Positions 13,142-23,984 of a DNA stretch of 64,000 bases are shown here, in pieces (within the stretch, counting starts at the first letter, position 1; each line of letters opens with the position of its first letter). The notes under the pieces were generated by a model, which was not told the origin of the DNA, made no database searches, and saw nothing but the letters and a program-made list of their open reading frames with translations. This DNA is from Cocos nucifera (lineage: Eukaryota > Streptophyta > Magnoliopsida > Arecales > Arecaceae). Location of the stretch: assembly GCA_006176705.1 (NCBI GenBank), contig QRFJ01001021.1, positions 310,001-374,000 of the forward strand, read 5' to 3'. A program made the position numbers and the translations under genes.

Positions 13142-13654
13142 CTAGGGGCACTTGGGGCCACCTCCCTTGGTCTTCCAGTTGTTGTAGCAGGGACACATTT
13201 GCTTGTTGCCGTAGGTGCCAGGCGGCACACACAGGCACTGGGCGCAACATTTGAGGCAGAAGAACATGCATGGCTTCTTGTGCGACGTCGCCGAGCACCG
13301 GATTTGGCATCTCGGTTGGCAATCTGTAGGCGTAACCAATAAAACTTTCAGTCAAAGAACATAAATAGGCAAAACATTGCACCATTTCATGCTTGTGCTA
13401 GTGATTTGAGGTCAATGAAGAAGCGATCGATCTAGTATTGTTACCTGAAGGCTTCAGCAGTCCATGCACGCTCTGGACAAACATGACCAAATAGTTAGAA
13501 AGAAAGTTAGAGCATTGTTATTATGGCCAGTCAAATTGGAATTATTGAACCTCTAGGAGAGATGTGGAGATCTTTTACTCACCCCAAAGAAGCACAATGC
13601 CAGTAGAAGGAACACCAACAGCGAGTAGGAGACACGAGGATGCTTTGCTGCCAT
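13142..13654 (-). CDS. GASA/snakin family cysteine-rich peptide
   Basis: GASA (gibberellin-stimulated in Arabidopsis, snakin) peptides are small secreted proteins linked to hormone response, growth, redox balance and antimicrobial action. Exons on the - strand are 13583-13654 (24 codons), 13445-13472 (28 bp) and 13323 down to the stop at 13142. All introns are GT-AG and the phases fit, giving 93 residues. The start MAAKHPRVSY is followed by a hydrophobic stretch (SLLVFLLLALCFF), a clear signal peptide. A short linker leads to the C-terminal GASA domain of about 60 residues with exactly 12 cysteines in family spacing, the CLCVPPGTYGNK block and the typical GGPKCP end. The gene looks intact. 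It converges on MED14 with 1.7 kb between the stop codons. Which GASA paralogue it is cannot be decided here. Confidence 0.93.
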
Positions 13655-13768
13655 TGCAGCTGGCTAGAATCTCCCTCTCTCTCTCTCTTCCTTTACCTGT
13701 CAATAAGAAGAAAAGAGAATGGAGAGAGCAAAGAGTGCAATGAGATGGAGAGATGGATGAGACTTCCA

Positions 13769-13774
13769 TTTATA
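13769..13774 (-). promoter_or_regulatory. Probable TATA box of the GASA gene
   Basis: On the - strand this reads CTATAAATGG, about 115 bp before the ATG. It predicts a 5' UTR of about 85 bases that contains a GA-rich run (plus-strand CT run at 13671-13689), a common feature of plant leaders. Confidence 0.6.
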
Positions 13775-14800
13775 GCGCAAAGCGATGGAATTGTCCTCTG
13801 AGTACTGGAGGACATTGCATGTGACGGAACAGTCGCTATAGAAACTTAGAATAGCTGGAGCAAGCACTTTCGTGAATGCTTATTGGACAAAGGGCCTCTA
13901 TTTTTTTTTTTTTTTTTTTTAAAGGACAAGCACAAACCGGCCACTGATAGCAAGTCCCATGTTCCCCACTCCAAACAATATACCCACCGGCGTGTACTCG
14001 AAATGCAGAAGAAATGCGAAGATTTGGCCATAAATATTAAAATAAAAGAGATAATACACAAGTGTACCATTATTAATTTTGTAATCAATCTGTCCTCGTT
14101 TTTTTCCTCTTTGATTGAAATGGAGGCACAAGCCATCCAATTTATTGTTTTGAAAGAATAAAGCCATCGTGTTCTCATTGACTAAGCTAATAAAAAAATG
14201 GCAAATAAGTCATAAATTTACGAACAGTTTGCTTTATGGAGAATCATTTGACCAGTGGGACGGTTGCCAATGATTGCGTAGTGGAAATTTAGTTTATTCT
14301 TGGGGCCGGTAGCATACACACGGTGCATGGCAAGAGGTTTTGGGAGCATGCAGAGAAACTAAATCCCATTTGCTGCATCTTAATAACTTGAAAACTCTAT
14401 ATTAAGCTCTGATAGCATGGATCCCATCTAACCGTTCTCCATATCATTTTCCTTCCTTGCTAAAAAGATGGAGTGGTGGTTGAATCTGCCTTCGGATTAT
14501 AAATACTTCCGTGAACAATTTTTCTTCGTCTACTTTTTGTACCGTGATACACGTGAAATGGGGAACAGTTAGAAGTCGGCGGTTATGGGAGGTTGGCGGC
14601 CGGGAATGGCGCCGTCTAAACCGGTGGTAAGTTTGGAAGGTGAGGAGATCGAGATCTCTACGGAAGGTACCATGTGGACGCCTCTTCTATTCCCCTTCTC
14701 TCTCCACATGGCCTCCTCCTATATTTTCTCCGAATCTAACGTAGTCTGCCGGAACCGGAGAGTGGACTTATCTCTTGGTATACTACTGAGGTGCATCTTG
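13775..14800. other. Intergenic region upstream of the GASA gene
   Basis: Should contain the GASA promoter. T runs occur at 13902-13920. Around 14585-14640 a GC-richer stretch has an ATG-led ORF of 86 codons without family features. No gene can be supported. Confidence 0.5.
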
Positions 14801-14939
14801 TTTTTTTTTTTTTTTTTTGGTCATGCTGATTTAAATCTAAATTAGTAAATTGCTGAAATAAGGCCACTCCGTATAACTTGTCATTCGGCAAGCGGGACAC
14901 AAACTGTATGAATTCTTCTTATGGTAGCATGTATGACAT

Positions 14940-15530
14940 TATCTTCGTGGTTTTCTTATAATGAAGCCTATCCAGCATATATATTCTTCGAACCAAGAGG
15001 CATCAAAATTCACTTTGACTAGGGGGACTTCATGAGACAAGACGTTGGTAATGATTAGATGAGATCACCAAGCTGCCGACTTTCCAGTTCTGCATACCGT
15101 TAGTGTCAAATGAATTTTTCATGGTGGTAAAATATTCATCAGCTAATCTATGCACAAGATAATAAGTGGTGACAGCATTGTTTTGTTTGCTGCGAAATAA
15201 GCACTCATTTCTTGAGTTCCATATAGCCCATGTTGTATAATAAATGAGAGACAGATTGTACTCACCAAGCAAGCGATCAGAACATTTCAATAAGAGATTG
15301 AGCTGAAAGAAATAAAGGAATAGTTGGACCATTTTTCCCTAGCTCAGTCCATTCCTCTGGAACATGAGAGCAAAGCAAAACAGGATGATGAGTGTCTTCT
15401 GTAGCAACATGACAAATATCACAGGTGGCATCTTGATCTTGAATAAGGCTTCTAGAGTGAAGCAATTCCTTATGCATTAGCTGGCCCCAGCAAATTTTTC
15501 ACCAGAATATTTTATCTCTAGAAGCAAAAG
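14940..15530 (-). pseudogene. LINE ORF2 remnant: zinc-binding RT domain and start of RNase H
   Basis: Residues such as LMHKELLHSRSLIQDQDATC, DICHVATEDTHH and TTWAIWNSRNECLFR match the zf-RVT domain that follows reverse transcriptase in plant LINEs (CDIC and H residues visible). A frameshift near 15290 divides it. VKVNFDASW near 15010 is the beginning of the RNase H domain, which then breaks off. Confidence 0.75.
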
Positions 15531-15739
15531 TTAATTTCCACAACTAGCAGCTTCAACTTCAAAATTCCTTATGAAGGACATTGTCAACATCTCTGGATTT
15601 CAGCTCTGTAGTTCCAAAAGTATTGAAACGAGCATGCCATTGTATTGATTCCTTGGAATCGGGACAGCCATGAATTTTGCAACAGTATCCATATAGAATA
15701 ATTGGTGCAATACTTTAACCCTGCTTCCATGTGCAAAGA

Positions 15740-16475
15740 ATCAAAATATTTTCTTATTTAAATGGTTGCCAACGCCTTCTACCTTTTGTCACAATATCTA
15801 CTCCAGGTCGAAGAGGCTTGTTTAAGTCAATTTGAATGCAAGCTTTCACAGAGTCTCCTCTGAGAACTTTTTTAGTACGATTATCAATAAATTTTGGGGT
15901 TCCACATGTTTCTCTCTCAAAGCTTGATAGGAAGATCGGGTATCTAATATATAGGGGATGTTTGGTTGGAGGAAGTTGGGATTTGAAATTAGAATGAGAA
16001 TGGATAACTTCCATTCCAACTATTTGATTAGAAGGTATTCTATTCCGATTCCAATTCTGAGATGCAATGGGAACAGCCAAATCTACCTAAAATTCAATCC
16101 TTACTCTTTTCTAATGATTCAAATTTTCATTTCAATTCTAATTCCAATTCCGATTCCGATCACGAACCAAATGCTTTGGAAGATTTGGCCATTTCGATTC
16201 TAACTCCGATTCATTTTTATTCCCATTTTGATTTCGATTCAAATTACGAACCAAATACCCCATAGAGTTATAGAGCTAATATCAACCCCACTGTTGAAGT
16301 TGGGATGCCAAGGCTCAAGAGCAAGGACCTGCCCTGCAATGGTCCATGGATTGTTAGCCATTACTCGGCCATGCTCTATCATCTTCTTGGCTAATTTATC
16401 AAAATAATATTTATTTTTAAAATAATTATAAAAAATTATCCTTTCAAAACTATTTATCAAAATACTGTCCAACAA
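15740..16475 (-). pseudogene. LINE ORF1 remnant (DUF4283/CCHC type)
   Basis: Left of the MITE in reading order: NNPWTIAGQVLALEPWHPNF. After it: RGDSVKACIQIDLNKPLRPG and RWQPFKYEN. Both are typical of the DUF4283 and CCHC zinc-knuckle part of plant LINE ORF1. The two halves join across the MITE, confirming that it is an insertion. Confidence 0.75.
15954..16261. mobile_element. 308-bp MITE inserted in the LINE
   Basis: Starts GGGGATGTTTGGTTGG and ends with the reverse complement of GGGGTATTTGGTTCG. It is flanked by ATA on both sides (15951-15953 and 16262-16264). The interior is AT-rich with repeated AATTCCGATTCC-like pieces. The 3-bp duplication and G-rich termini fit a PIF/Harbinger (Tourist-like) MITE, although the superfamily is uncertain. 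Confidence 0.75.
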
Positions 16476-16478
16476 AAA

Positions 16479-16641
16479 GTCGTTCTATGATAAGACAACT
16501 TTATATGCTCGGTCAACCTACTCTTACTATGTAGGGGACTACGTTGAAGGCCAAGTGGGATAGTCGCTTTATGGTAGGGCAACTTAGTAAGTCGCCCTAC
16601 AAAAAAGCGACTTTATGAGTCGCCCTATGATAAGACGACTC
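16479..16641. repeat. Cluster of four 24-bp near-palindromes
   Basis: Copies at 16479-16500, 16562-16585, 16589-16614 and 16617-16641 are variants of AGTCGCCCTAT followed by its reverse complement, each with 9-11-bp arms and a short centre. Their role is unknown. They may belong to the terminal or leader region of the MULE/PMD element found beyond the Gypsy insertion. Confidence 0.7.
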
Positions 16642-17109
16642 ACTAAGCCACTTTTTCCTCCTGAGATCTTCTTCTTGCTGTCTCTCACCATGACATAGTT
16701 CCCCATTTCCACGTCTAGGGTTTCAGATCCTCTTTCTCTCTCTCATCCCTTCCATCTTCCATCCACAGCCATCAGAATAGAGCTCTTCTCACTCGGGGAA
16801 GACCGAGGAAGTGGCAGGTGCATCAACGGACGTGCAAAAAGGTAAGCTCATCTGAGTCTTTTCTTTTTTTTTCACTTCTTATGCTTTTTATTTCATCTAG
16901 TTTTTGGGAGATATGTGAGGACGGAGAGCACCTAAGGGAGATGGGAGGTCTTTATTAGGTTCTAGTTTAGGTTTTCCTGAGAAAGGAGGGCACCTGTTGA
17001 AGTCCATGCTCCCAGAAATTTTTCCATTGATTAAGAGAGGAAAATGATGATAAAAGTACATACTTTTTTCAAGAAGGAAAATAGTCACCCTTATCAAAAC
17101 TTTCAAATA
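16642..17109. other. Flank of the Gypsy element, no gene assigned
   Basis: A pyrimidine-rich stretch (16720-16770) followed by a possible splice donor (aaaaggtaag, 16836-16845) resembles a plant 5' UTR, but no coding exon is convincing. It ends in the 5-bp target AAATA next to the Gypsy LTR. Confidence 0.4.
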
Positions 17110-18116
17110 TGTTGGGGATAAACCCCGCTCCCGCCGAAGTCCAGTTCGATGCTCAATTTAATGCAACCAGTAGTCATGGAAGAGCTTCAGCTGACGGATC
17201 TTAGCCAAACCCCTTCAACCAACCGATCTCTCCAGCGGTCAAGCTCCTTCGAATTCCTTCATTCAGCCGAACTTCTCAACAACTGAGCTCCTTCGGACCC
17301 TCAACAATCGGGCTTAGCCGAACCCCTTTGGCCGAACTCTTCAGCGGTTGAGCTTCTTCGGACTCTTAGCGGTCGGATCTCAGCCGAACTCCTTCAACCG
17401 GTCAAACTCTTCAACAACAGAGCTTCAGTCGGACTTCCACAAGAGCCGAAGTTTCTCCACGCTCCTCCAGTTAGACGCCTGCGGGAGCCGAACTCCCTCT
17501 AAGCCTTCCCTTTGATCGAGCTCCTCAGCAGCCGAACTCCTTTCGGGCTCCTTCAGCTATTGTTCCTCCCGGACGGCCCTCTCCAGTCATATTCCCTTCG
17601 GAAGCCCGAACTCCTCCGAAATGGGTACACGTCAAAGCTCTTCAACCCTTCATTCGGCCCCGAGCGGCTCAGTATCAAGACAGCTGCAGCCATCACCATC
17701 AGTCCGCTACAGGCAACAGCGATCCGCTATCAGACGTCGATGGCTGTCACCATCAATCCATTGCAGGCGACGCTGCAGACGACGTCTTCTCCCAGGACTG
17801 ACTCCGTCGAACCTCGAGCGGCCCACCACCATGCGACTACGGCTGTCACCATCGAGCTTCGCCTATAAAAAGGATTCTTCAGATACGCTAACTCTAATCT
17901 CTAAGCTCTAAGCTCTCCTCTCCTTCTCTAAGCTCTACGGAACTCATTCCCGAGCACTCCATTCCTGTTGGTCAGAGCTAACTTGATCGTCGGAGAGTTC
18001 TATCGAAGCCACCCCCTATTGGCTCCGAATGAAACTTTATTTTGTAGGTCTCCGACGGTGACCTCGTCCACCTCCGCTCTAGTTGGATCCGATGACGATC
18101 AGTTTCTGCATCAATA
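17110..18116 (+). repeat. Gypsy 5' LTR
   Basis: Matches 36452-37449 over its full length. Starts TGTTGGGGATAAACC; the end is TCAATA, where the other copy has TCAACA, so the canonical CA end has mutated here. Confidence 0.92.
17864..17870 (+). promoter_or_regulatory. TATA box of the Gypsy 5' LTR
   Basis: TATAAAA in GCCTATAAAAAGG about 250 bp before the LTR end. The same place in the 3' LTR (about 37203) reads TATCAAAAGG, so only the 5' copy keeps the box. Confidence 0.65.
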
Positions 18117-18136
18117 GATTAGCGCTGGAGGAAAGA
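18117..18136 (+). other. Decayed primer-binding site of the Gypsy element
   Basis: The sequence after the LTR, GATTAGCGCTGGAGGAA, is where the tRNA-primed start should be. It would begin with the expected TGG if the TAG were a G-to-A change. The tRNA was not identified. Confidence 0.5.
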
Positions 18137-18360
18137 ACCCGAACCTCCAAGGTTCTCTTATTCTTAAAGGAGTGCTCGGCGATGATTTCTCTCTTCCCTC
18201 TCTGGAGATCTCTCTCCTTTCTCTCTAAAATTCTTTTTTGAGGAAAAATATCCCCTAGAAAAGCTTTGACCCGACGATCGACGGCCTCCATGGTCCAATC
18301 CCATTCAAATCCATCCGCTCCCGCTCTAGTCCCGACGATCCAGGTTCCATCTATAGCCGC

Positions 18361-19692
18361 GATGGATGCGGAGCAGTTCAACCAGCTTGTTCAGTAGGTT
18401 CGTGGTCTCATGGAGGTGGTGCAAGTGGTGCAGGCCATGCACCAACAAGCTCCAATACTAGCTCAATCGGTACGGGATTCTCTAGAGCTGTGTGGTTCGG
18501 TCCAGGAGCGACCGACTTGGGCTGTCCGACCTCCGATCCCCGAAAGGGGGAGGCAAAGGAGGGAGAGCCCTTGCTCGGACCATGGCTCGACTCAGGGTGA
18601 AGCTTCGCACCCATTCTACCAAAAAATCTTGGAGATCAGAGACCGTGAAGATCTCTTAGATCAAAGGCTCTTAGAAATGAGCCGACGAATCGAAGAACTT
18701 CGTCACACTCCCTCCTCACGTGGTAATGATGTTTGCACTAACCCTCATTTTTCATAGAAAATCATGTAAGAACCGGTCCCACCAAACTTCAAGCTCTCGC
18801 AGTTCGAGAGTTATGATGGGACTACCGATCCAGTCGACCATTTGAAAGCCTTTTGAACAATGATGTTGCTCCATGACACGCCAAACGCTATCTTGTGTCG
18901 GGCTTTCTCCTCTATCGTTAAGAAAGCTGTCAGGAACTGGTACTCGGTGCTCAAGTCGAGTACTATCTTATCATTTGATCAGATGAGTCAATAGTTCACA
19001 ACCCACTTCATCAGTAGTAGGCGGTCGCACCGAGGTTCGAATTTTTTGATGGCCATCAGATAGAAGGAGGGAGAATCCATCCGAGCTTATGTCACACGGT
19101 TTAACACTGCCGCGTTGGAAGTCCGAAATCTGGACCAATCAATCGCCATGGCCACCCTCAAGGACGGCCTTCAGAAGAATGACTTGCTATTCTTCCTAAA
19201 AAAAAGTATCCCAGGGATATTGCTGACATGCTAGCTCGGGCCGAAGGATATGCTCGGACAGAGGAGGCCTTCAAGGCCAAGGATGATGAAGCCAGTGGCA
19301 AGCGGTGAGTTAGCGGGTCGGGCAGGCCCGCCGAAGAAGGAAAGTAGAGTGAAGCTCGGCCGCGCTCCCGAACTCCTTTCGATCACAGGCGAATCCGAAC
19401 TCCCCCTCGGACCCTGAGGCGGGGAAGCCCCGACGGAAGAGCACGCCGAGGTTCTCCCCAGCATTGAAGTTCTCTCTGATGAAGATTTCACAACTACGCG
19501 ATCTAAGTGCTAATGGAAATCAGGAAACAACTTTCGAGGTCGGAGAGAATGTGTTTCCGCCCCAGCAAGCGCGATCCCAACAAGTTCTATCTCTATCATC
19601 GTGACCACGGCCACGACACTGAGGAGTGCATCCAACTTCAGGATGAGATCGAAAAGCTTGTCAGGCGAGGTAGACTCGGTCGATTCCTATAG
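18361..19692 (+). pseudogene. Gypsy gag pseudogene
   Basis: The capsid region begins near 18775 with PPNFKLSQFESYDGTTDP and DHLKAF. RAYVTRFNTAALEVRNLDQS follows near 19080, and the C-terminal HRDHGHDTEECIQLQDEIE near 19590. Several stops (for example near 18855, 18990 and 19060) and a frameshift break it. The Cys expected just before HRDHGHDTEEC has become Tyr. Confidence 0.85.
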
Positions 19693-19833
19693 AGATGGCC
19701 TGAAGAGCGGGAGGGTCGGCTGAGGGCGTTACCACCAAATGGGGAGAACCAAGAAGATCGGCTGCCTCTCGGCATCATCAATACTATCTCGGAGGGACTT
19801 CAATAAGGAGAGGCCAGCAGATCCGAGGGACCG

Positions 19834-20223
19834 ATGAAGAGGTGGAGGATCGCGGAACCCATGGCCTTTACCGAGGTGGACGGTCAGGAAATTCAATTTT
19901 TGCATAATGACGCGGTTGTAATTTCTTTGAACATTACTAACTACGATGTACACCGCATTTTGGTGGATAATGGAAGCTCAGTCGACATATTATTTTATGA
20001 TGCCTTCTTAAAAATGTCCTTACCTAATGACCGCTTGGGGCCTATGAATTCTTTGCTGGTAGGATTCACTGGCAATGCCATCCCAGTCGAAGGCATAATA
20101 ACTCTGGCGGTGGCGGCAGGGCAACATCTAAAACTGGCCAAAGCGTGGGTCGATTTCCTAGTCGTGAGGACTCCATCAACCTATAACGCCATTCTAGGCC
20201 GACCTGATCTAAATACACTTTGA
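19834..20223 (+). pseudogene. Gypsy aspartic protease pseudogene
   Basis: 129-codon open stretch with the active-site block VDNGSSVDILFYDAF near residue 45 (DNGSS in place of DTGSS is usual in this group) and the flap-end block YNAILGRPDLN at the end. Ends in TGA where RPDLNTL should run on toward RT. Confidence 0.85.
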
Positions 20224-20540
20224 ATGGTAGTGTTAACCTATTACTTGAAGATGAAGTTTCTGACGAGTCGCGGGGTCGGAGAGGTCAGAAGAGACCAGGC
20301 TCTAGCGAGGCACTGCTACTCTATCGCCTTACATGAGAAAAAATGGTCCGACCCTTATCTTGTTGATGGACTGGATATCCGCGATGACCTCACTGAGGAG
20401 CGAGGCAAGCCTATGGAGGACCTCATCTCGGTGCCCTTAAATGATGGAAACTCGGACCATGCAGTGCAGATCGACTCCAACTTGGCAGGCGAGGTTCAGA
20501 AGCAACTCATCGCCTTCCTCAGGAAAAATGCAGATGTCTT

Positions 20541-21817
20541 CGTCTGAACCCCAGCAGACATGCCGGAGAATGACGCCGAGGTCATGGAACATCGGCTGAC
20601 CGTCGATCCGAAGCATCGATCGATGAAGGAAAAGATGCGCCACCACACCTCGGAGAGGCAGAAAGCGATCATCGAGGAAGTGGACAAGCTCCTCAAAGTC
20701 GGGCTCATCTGGAAGGTTAATTAACCAATCTAGGTCTCGAACATGATCCTTATCAAAAAGGCAAACAACAAGTGGAGGATGTGCGTTGACTTCAAAAGGC
20801 TGAACAGGGCCTGTCCGAAAGATAGCTATCCTCTACCTAGGATTGATCAACTGGTGGATGCAACCTTAGGCCATGAGCTCCTCACCTTCATGGATGCCTT
20901 TTTTGATTATAACCAGATACGGATGGAGCCCGAGGATAAAGAGAAGACCACCTTCATTACTAACCATGGTCTTTATTGTTACAGGGTCAAGCCTTTTGGA
21001 CTCAAAAATGCAGGAATAACGTACCAGCATTTGATCAATAAGATCTTCAAAGAGTAGATCGACCGCAACATGAAGATGTGTGTGGATGATATGCTCATCA
21101 ATGTCGAGCTTCAACAAACCACCTCGTTAATCTTAAAGAGACCTTCGGTGCACTCAGGAAGCACAAGATGAAGTTGAACCCGACCAAGTGCGCCTTTGGC
21201 GTGACCTCCGAGAAATTTCTGGGCTTCATGGTGTCGAGATGCGGAATCGAAGCAAACCCCGAGAAAATTTGAGCCATTCGAAAGATGACCACTCCGAAGA
21301 TGATCAAGAAAGTTCAGCGCCCGACCAAAAATATGGCATCCCTAAATTGCTTCATCTCAAGATCGGCCGAATGATGCATGCCCTTCTTCTAAGTTCTCAG
21401 GCGATCAAAGGATTTCTACTGGAGGCGGAGTGCCAACAGATATTTGAAGAACTTAAAAACTACCTTGACTCACCCCCGCTGCTGACAAAGTCTGAACTCG
21501 GAGAAGAATTATTCCTATATCTAGCTGTCTCCTCGGTGGCCCTGGCGGCAGTCCTGATCAAGAAAGAAGCGAAGACGCAGTGATCGATCTACTACGTGAG
21601 CCGGATCCTGAGGGATGTGAAGATCAGATACTCTAAGTTGGAAAAACTAACTTACTCTTTTCTAATTGCCGTCAGAAGACTTCGACCTTATTTTCAAGAG
21701 CATACCGTAACAATCCTCACGGACCAATCAATAAAAGCAGTTCTTCACCGAGCGGACGCTTTCGAAAGAATCACAAAATGGACAATCAAGATCACGAAGT
21801 TCGATATCAACTACTGA
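20541..21817 (+). pseudogene. Gypsy reverse transcriptase and RNase H pseudogene
   Basis: EHRLTVDPKHRSMKEKMR leads into RT: MCVDFKRLNRACPKDSYPLP, GLYCYRVKPFGLKNAGITYQ and the catalytic box near 21080, CVDD instead of YVDD. A TAG in place of the expected Gln codon precedes IDRNMK. RNase H-type sequence follows (YLAVSSVALAAVLIKKEA; FQEHTVTILTDQ). Frameshifts near 21120 and 21300. Confidence 0.87.
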
Positions 21818-21837
21818 CCTAGGCCATCGATCAAGGC

Positions 21838-22470
21838 TCAGATACTGACGGATTTTGTGCTGAAATGCACCATTCCAGTCGAAGCTAAGCTTGAACCGAC
21901 CGAGATCGGCACCAAAGTGAGATCGAGCTTGGACGAAGCCTTGCAGTTGGACCTCCCCGAGGAAAGCACCGACCTCTTCGAAGGCTCCTGGGCTCTGCAC
22001 ATGGATGGTTCGTCCAACTCCACTGGAGCTGGTGCGGGGCTGATCTTGGTCAGCCCCGAGGGAGTCATCGCCGAGTACGTGCTGTGCTTCGAGTTTTCTG
22101 CGATCAACAATGGGACCAAATATGAAGCACTGATCATCGGATTAAAGATAGAAGGGAATTAAAAGTAGATCGACTTCAAATCTACAGTGATTTTCAGCTG
22201 ATGGTCGGCTAAGTTAGCGGTAGCTATGAGGCACGGGAGGAAAGCATGGTGAGATACCTCGAGAAAGTGAGGGATTTGACTCCGGTCTTCGACAGTTTCG
22301 ACGTTCAATATATTCCGAGGGTGAAAAATGCAAGAGCCGATCTTCTCTCCAAGTTGGCCACTTCAGCTCCGACCGAACTGCCTAAAGGAGTATTTTTGGA
22401 GACTCTAAAGTATCCAACCCCGAAGGAACCTCAGGTCGTCCTGCAGATGAAATTTGAGCCAAGCTAGATC
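21838..22470 (+). pseudogene. Second, archaeal-type RNase H of the Gypsy element
   Basis: LHMDGSSNSTGAGAGLILVS, followed by NNGTKYEALIIGLKI, is the extra RNase H that marks the Tat lineage. The conserved Asp (DGSS) and Glu (KYEAL) are kept. A stop at 22160 and a frameshift cut the domain. The C-terminal part VQYIPRVKNARADLLSKLA (with the last catalytic Asp) is at 22305-22365. Confidence 0.85.
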
Positions 22471-23692
22471 GACCCATTGATCGCTTACCTCAGGGAGGGG
22501 ATCCTTCCTCATGATCCGAAAGAAGCTTGGAAGCTCAGGAATCAAGCCTCCCGTTATATTTTATATGAAGGTAGGTTGTATAAGAGGTCATACTCCCTCC
22601 CACTGCTGAGATGTCTTCGATCTTCGGAGGTCAATCTCGCACTATGAGAGGTGCATGAAGGACTCTGCGGAGGTCACATAGGAGCCAGGTCCCTATCGCA
22701 AAGACTACTTCGATAAGGGTACTACTGGCCAACCCTGTTTCATGATTCTATCGAATATGTGAGGAAGTACGACCACTGATAGAAGAACGCTAGCATACAA
22801 AGGCAGCTGGCATCCGAGCTTGCTTCGCTAAGCGCATCTTGGCCATTTGCATAATGAAAAATGGATATACTCGGCCTCTTTCCGACAACGTTCGGGCAAC
22901 GAAAGTTCCTCCTGGTCGCGATCAACTATTTCACCAAGTGGGTCGAAGCTGAACCACTAGCGAAGATTACCGAGGCTAAGGCGCAGGACTTCATCTGAAA
23001 GTCACTAGTCTGCCGATTTGGTCTATCCCGAATCCTTATAATCAACAATGGGCGATAGTTCACTGGGGTAAGGTTCACCAAGTTCTGCGAAGGACTAAAC
23101 ATCTTCCACCGCTTCACATCGATGGCTTACCCATAGGCCAATGGAGAAGCTGAGGTGACCAACCGGATCCTGCTATAAGGTATCAAAGCGAGGCTCGACA
23201 GGACAAAGGGGCCCTAGGTGGACGAACTCTACCACGTCCTCTAGGCATACCGAACTACACAGAGGGTGCCGATCGGAGAAACACCCTTCAGCTTGGCCTT
23301 CGATACAAAGACAGTTATCCCGATCGAGCTTAAGCTCTCGTCTGCACGAGTCGTGGGCTTCAACGAGCAGCACAACCCCTAAGACCTCAGAGTCGACCTC
23401 GATCTGCTGAAAAAAAAAAGGGAGAAAGCCCGCATCTGGATGGCAGCCTACAGACGGAAGGTGGCTCGATATTACAACTCCAGAGTTAGAAACAAGATAT
23501 TCAGAGTTGGGGACTTAGTGCTCCAATGAGCCGCTGTCTCTCAGCCTCAAAGTCAGGGAAAACTCGTTCCTAATTAGAAAGGTCCGTATGAAGTGGTGGA
23601 GGTCATCCGGCTCGATACTTATCGCCTGAAGGAGCTCGGAGGGATGACGCTTTCACGACCTTGAAACTCATTTGAGGATGTATCACCAGTAA
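22471..23692 (+). pseudogene. Gypsy integrase pseudogene
   Basis: Zinc-binding N-terminal remains near 22650-22780, then the catalytic core: AINYFTKWVEAEPLAKITEA (22920), NNGRxFTG (23044, an Asn where the second catalytic Asp is expected), and AYPxANGEAEVTNR with the catalytic Glu (23126). The C-terminal part has NSRVRNKIFRVGDLVL and KGPYEVVEVIRLDTYRLKEL. At least ten stops, most in place of Trp, Gln or Arg. Confidence 0.87.
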
Positions 23693-23844
23693 TCTTCCTT
23701 CAGTAAAGCTGCTTCATTTCTGCATTATTATTCTCTGGTGCAAAAACTATAGTGATAGGGATGAAGCAGTCGATAGTTGTCTTGTTAGAAACTGGAGAAG
23801 AATCTCGTCCTAACACGAGCTGGTCAAAGATCTTCAACCTCGAC

Positions 23845-23984
23845 TGTAGGAGATAAGATCTCCCTCGAACAAACCGACGCAGGAGATAAGAATCTCTCCG
23901 AGCCGCCCACATCAACCTCGACTGTAGGAGATAAGATCTCCCCTGGGGCAAGCTTGATCGTAGGAGATAAGATCTCCCCCGAGG
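23845..23984 (+). repeat. Palindromic tandem array of the Gypsy element, left piece
   Basis: Four monomers with the core GGAGATAAGATCTCC. The array stops at 23984, where the Copia element enters, and resumes at 34309. Confidence 0.9.

Larger units (their letters stand above)
14801..16475 (-). mobile_element. Degenerate LINE (L1-type), internally deleted
   Basis: Read on the - strand, ORF1-type sequence (16475 to about 15740) is followed closely by the end of ORF2 (about 15530 to 14940), so most of the endonuclease and reverse transcriptase is missing. The T run at 14801-14819 on the + strand would be the poly(A) tail of the element. Frames are broken many times and a MITE sits in ORF1. I did not find a clear target duplication, so the outer limits are approximate. 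Confidence 0.7.

Noticed and set aside
14585..14845. 86-codon + strand ORF with a possible splice donor (ccggtggtaag), candidate first exon of a gene
   Set aside because: No partner exon or recognisable domain follows; a degenerate LINE begins directly after it.
16239..16475. 78-codon ORF as an independent gene
   Set aside because: Its core is the ORF1 block of the LINE that continues beyond the MITE.
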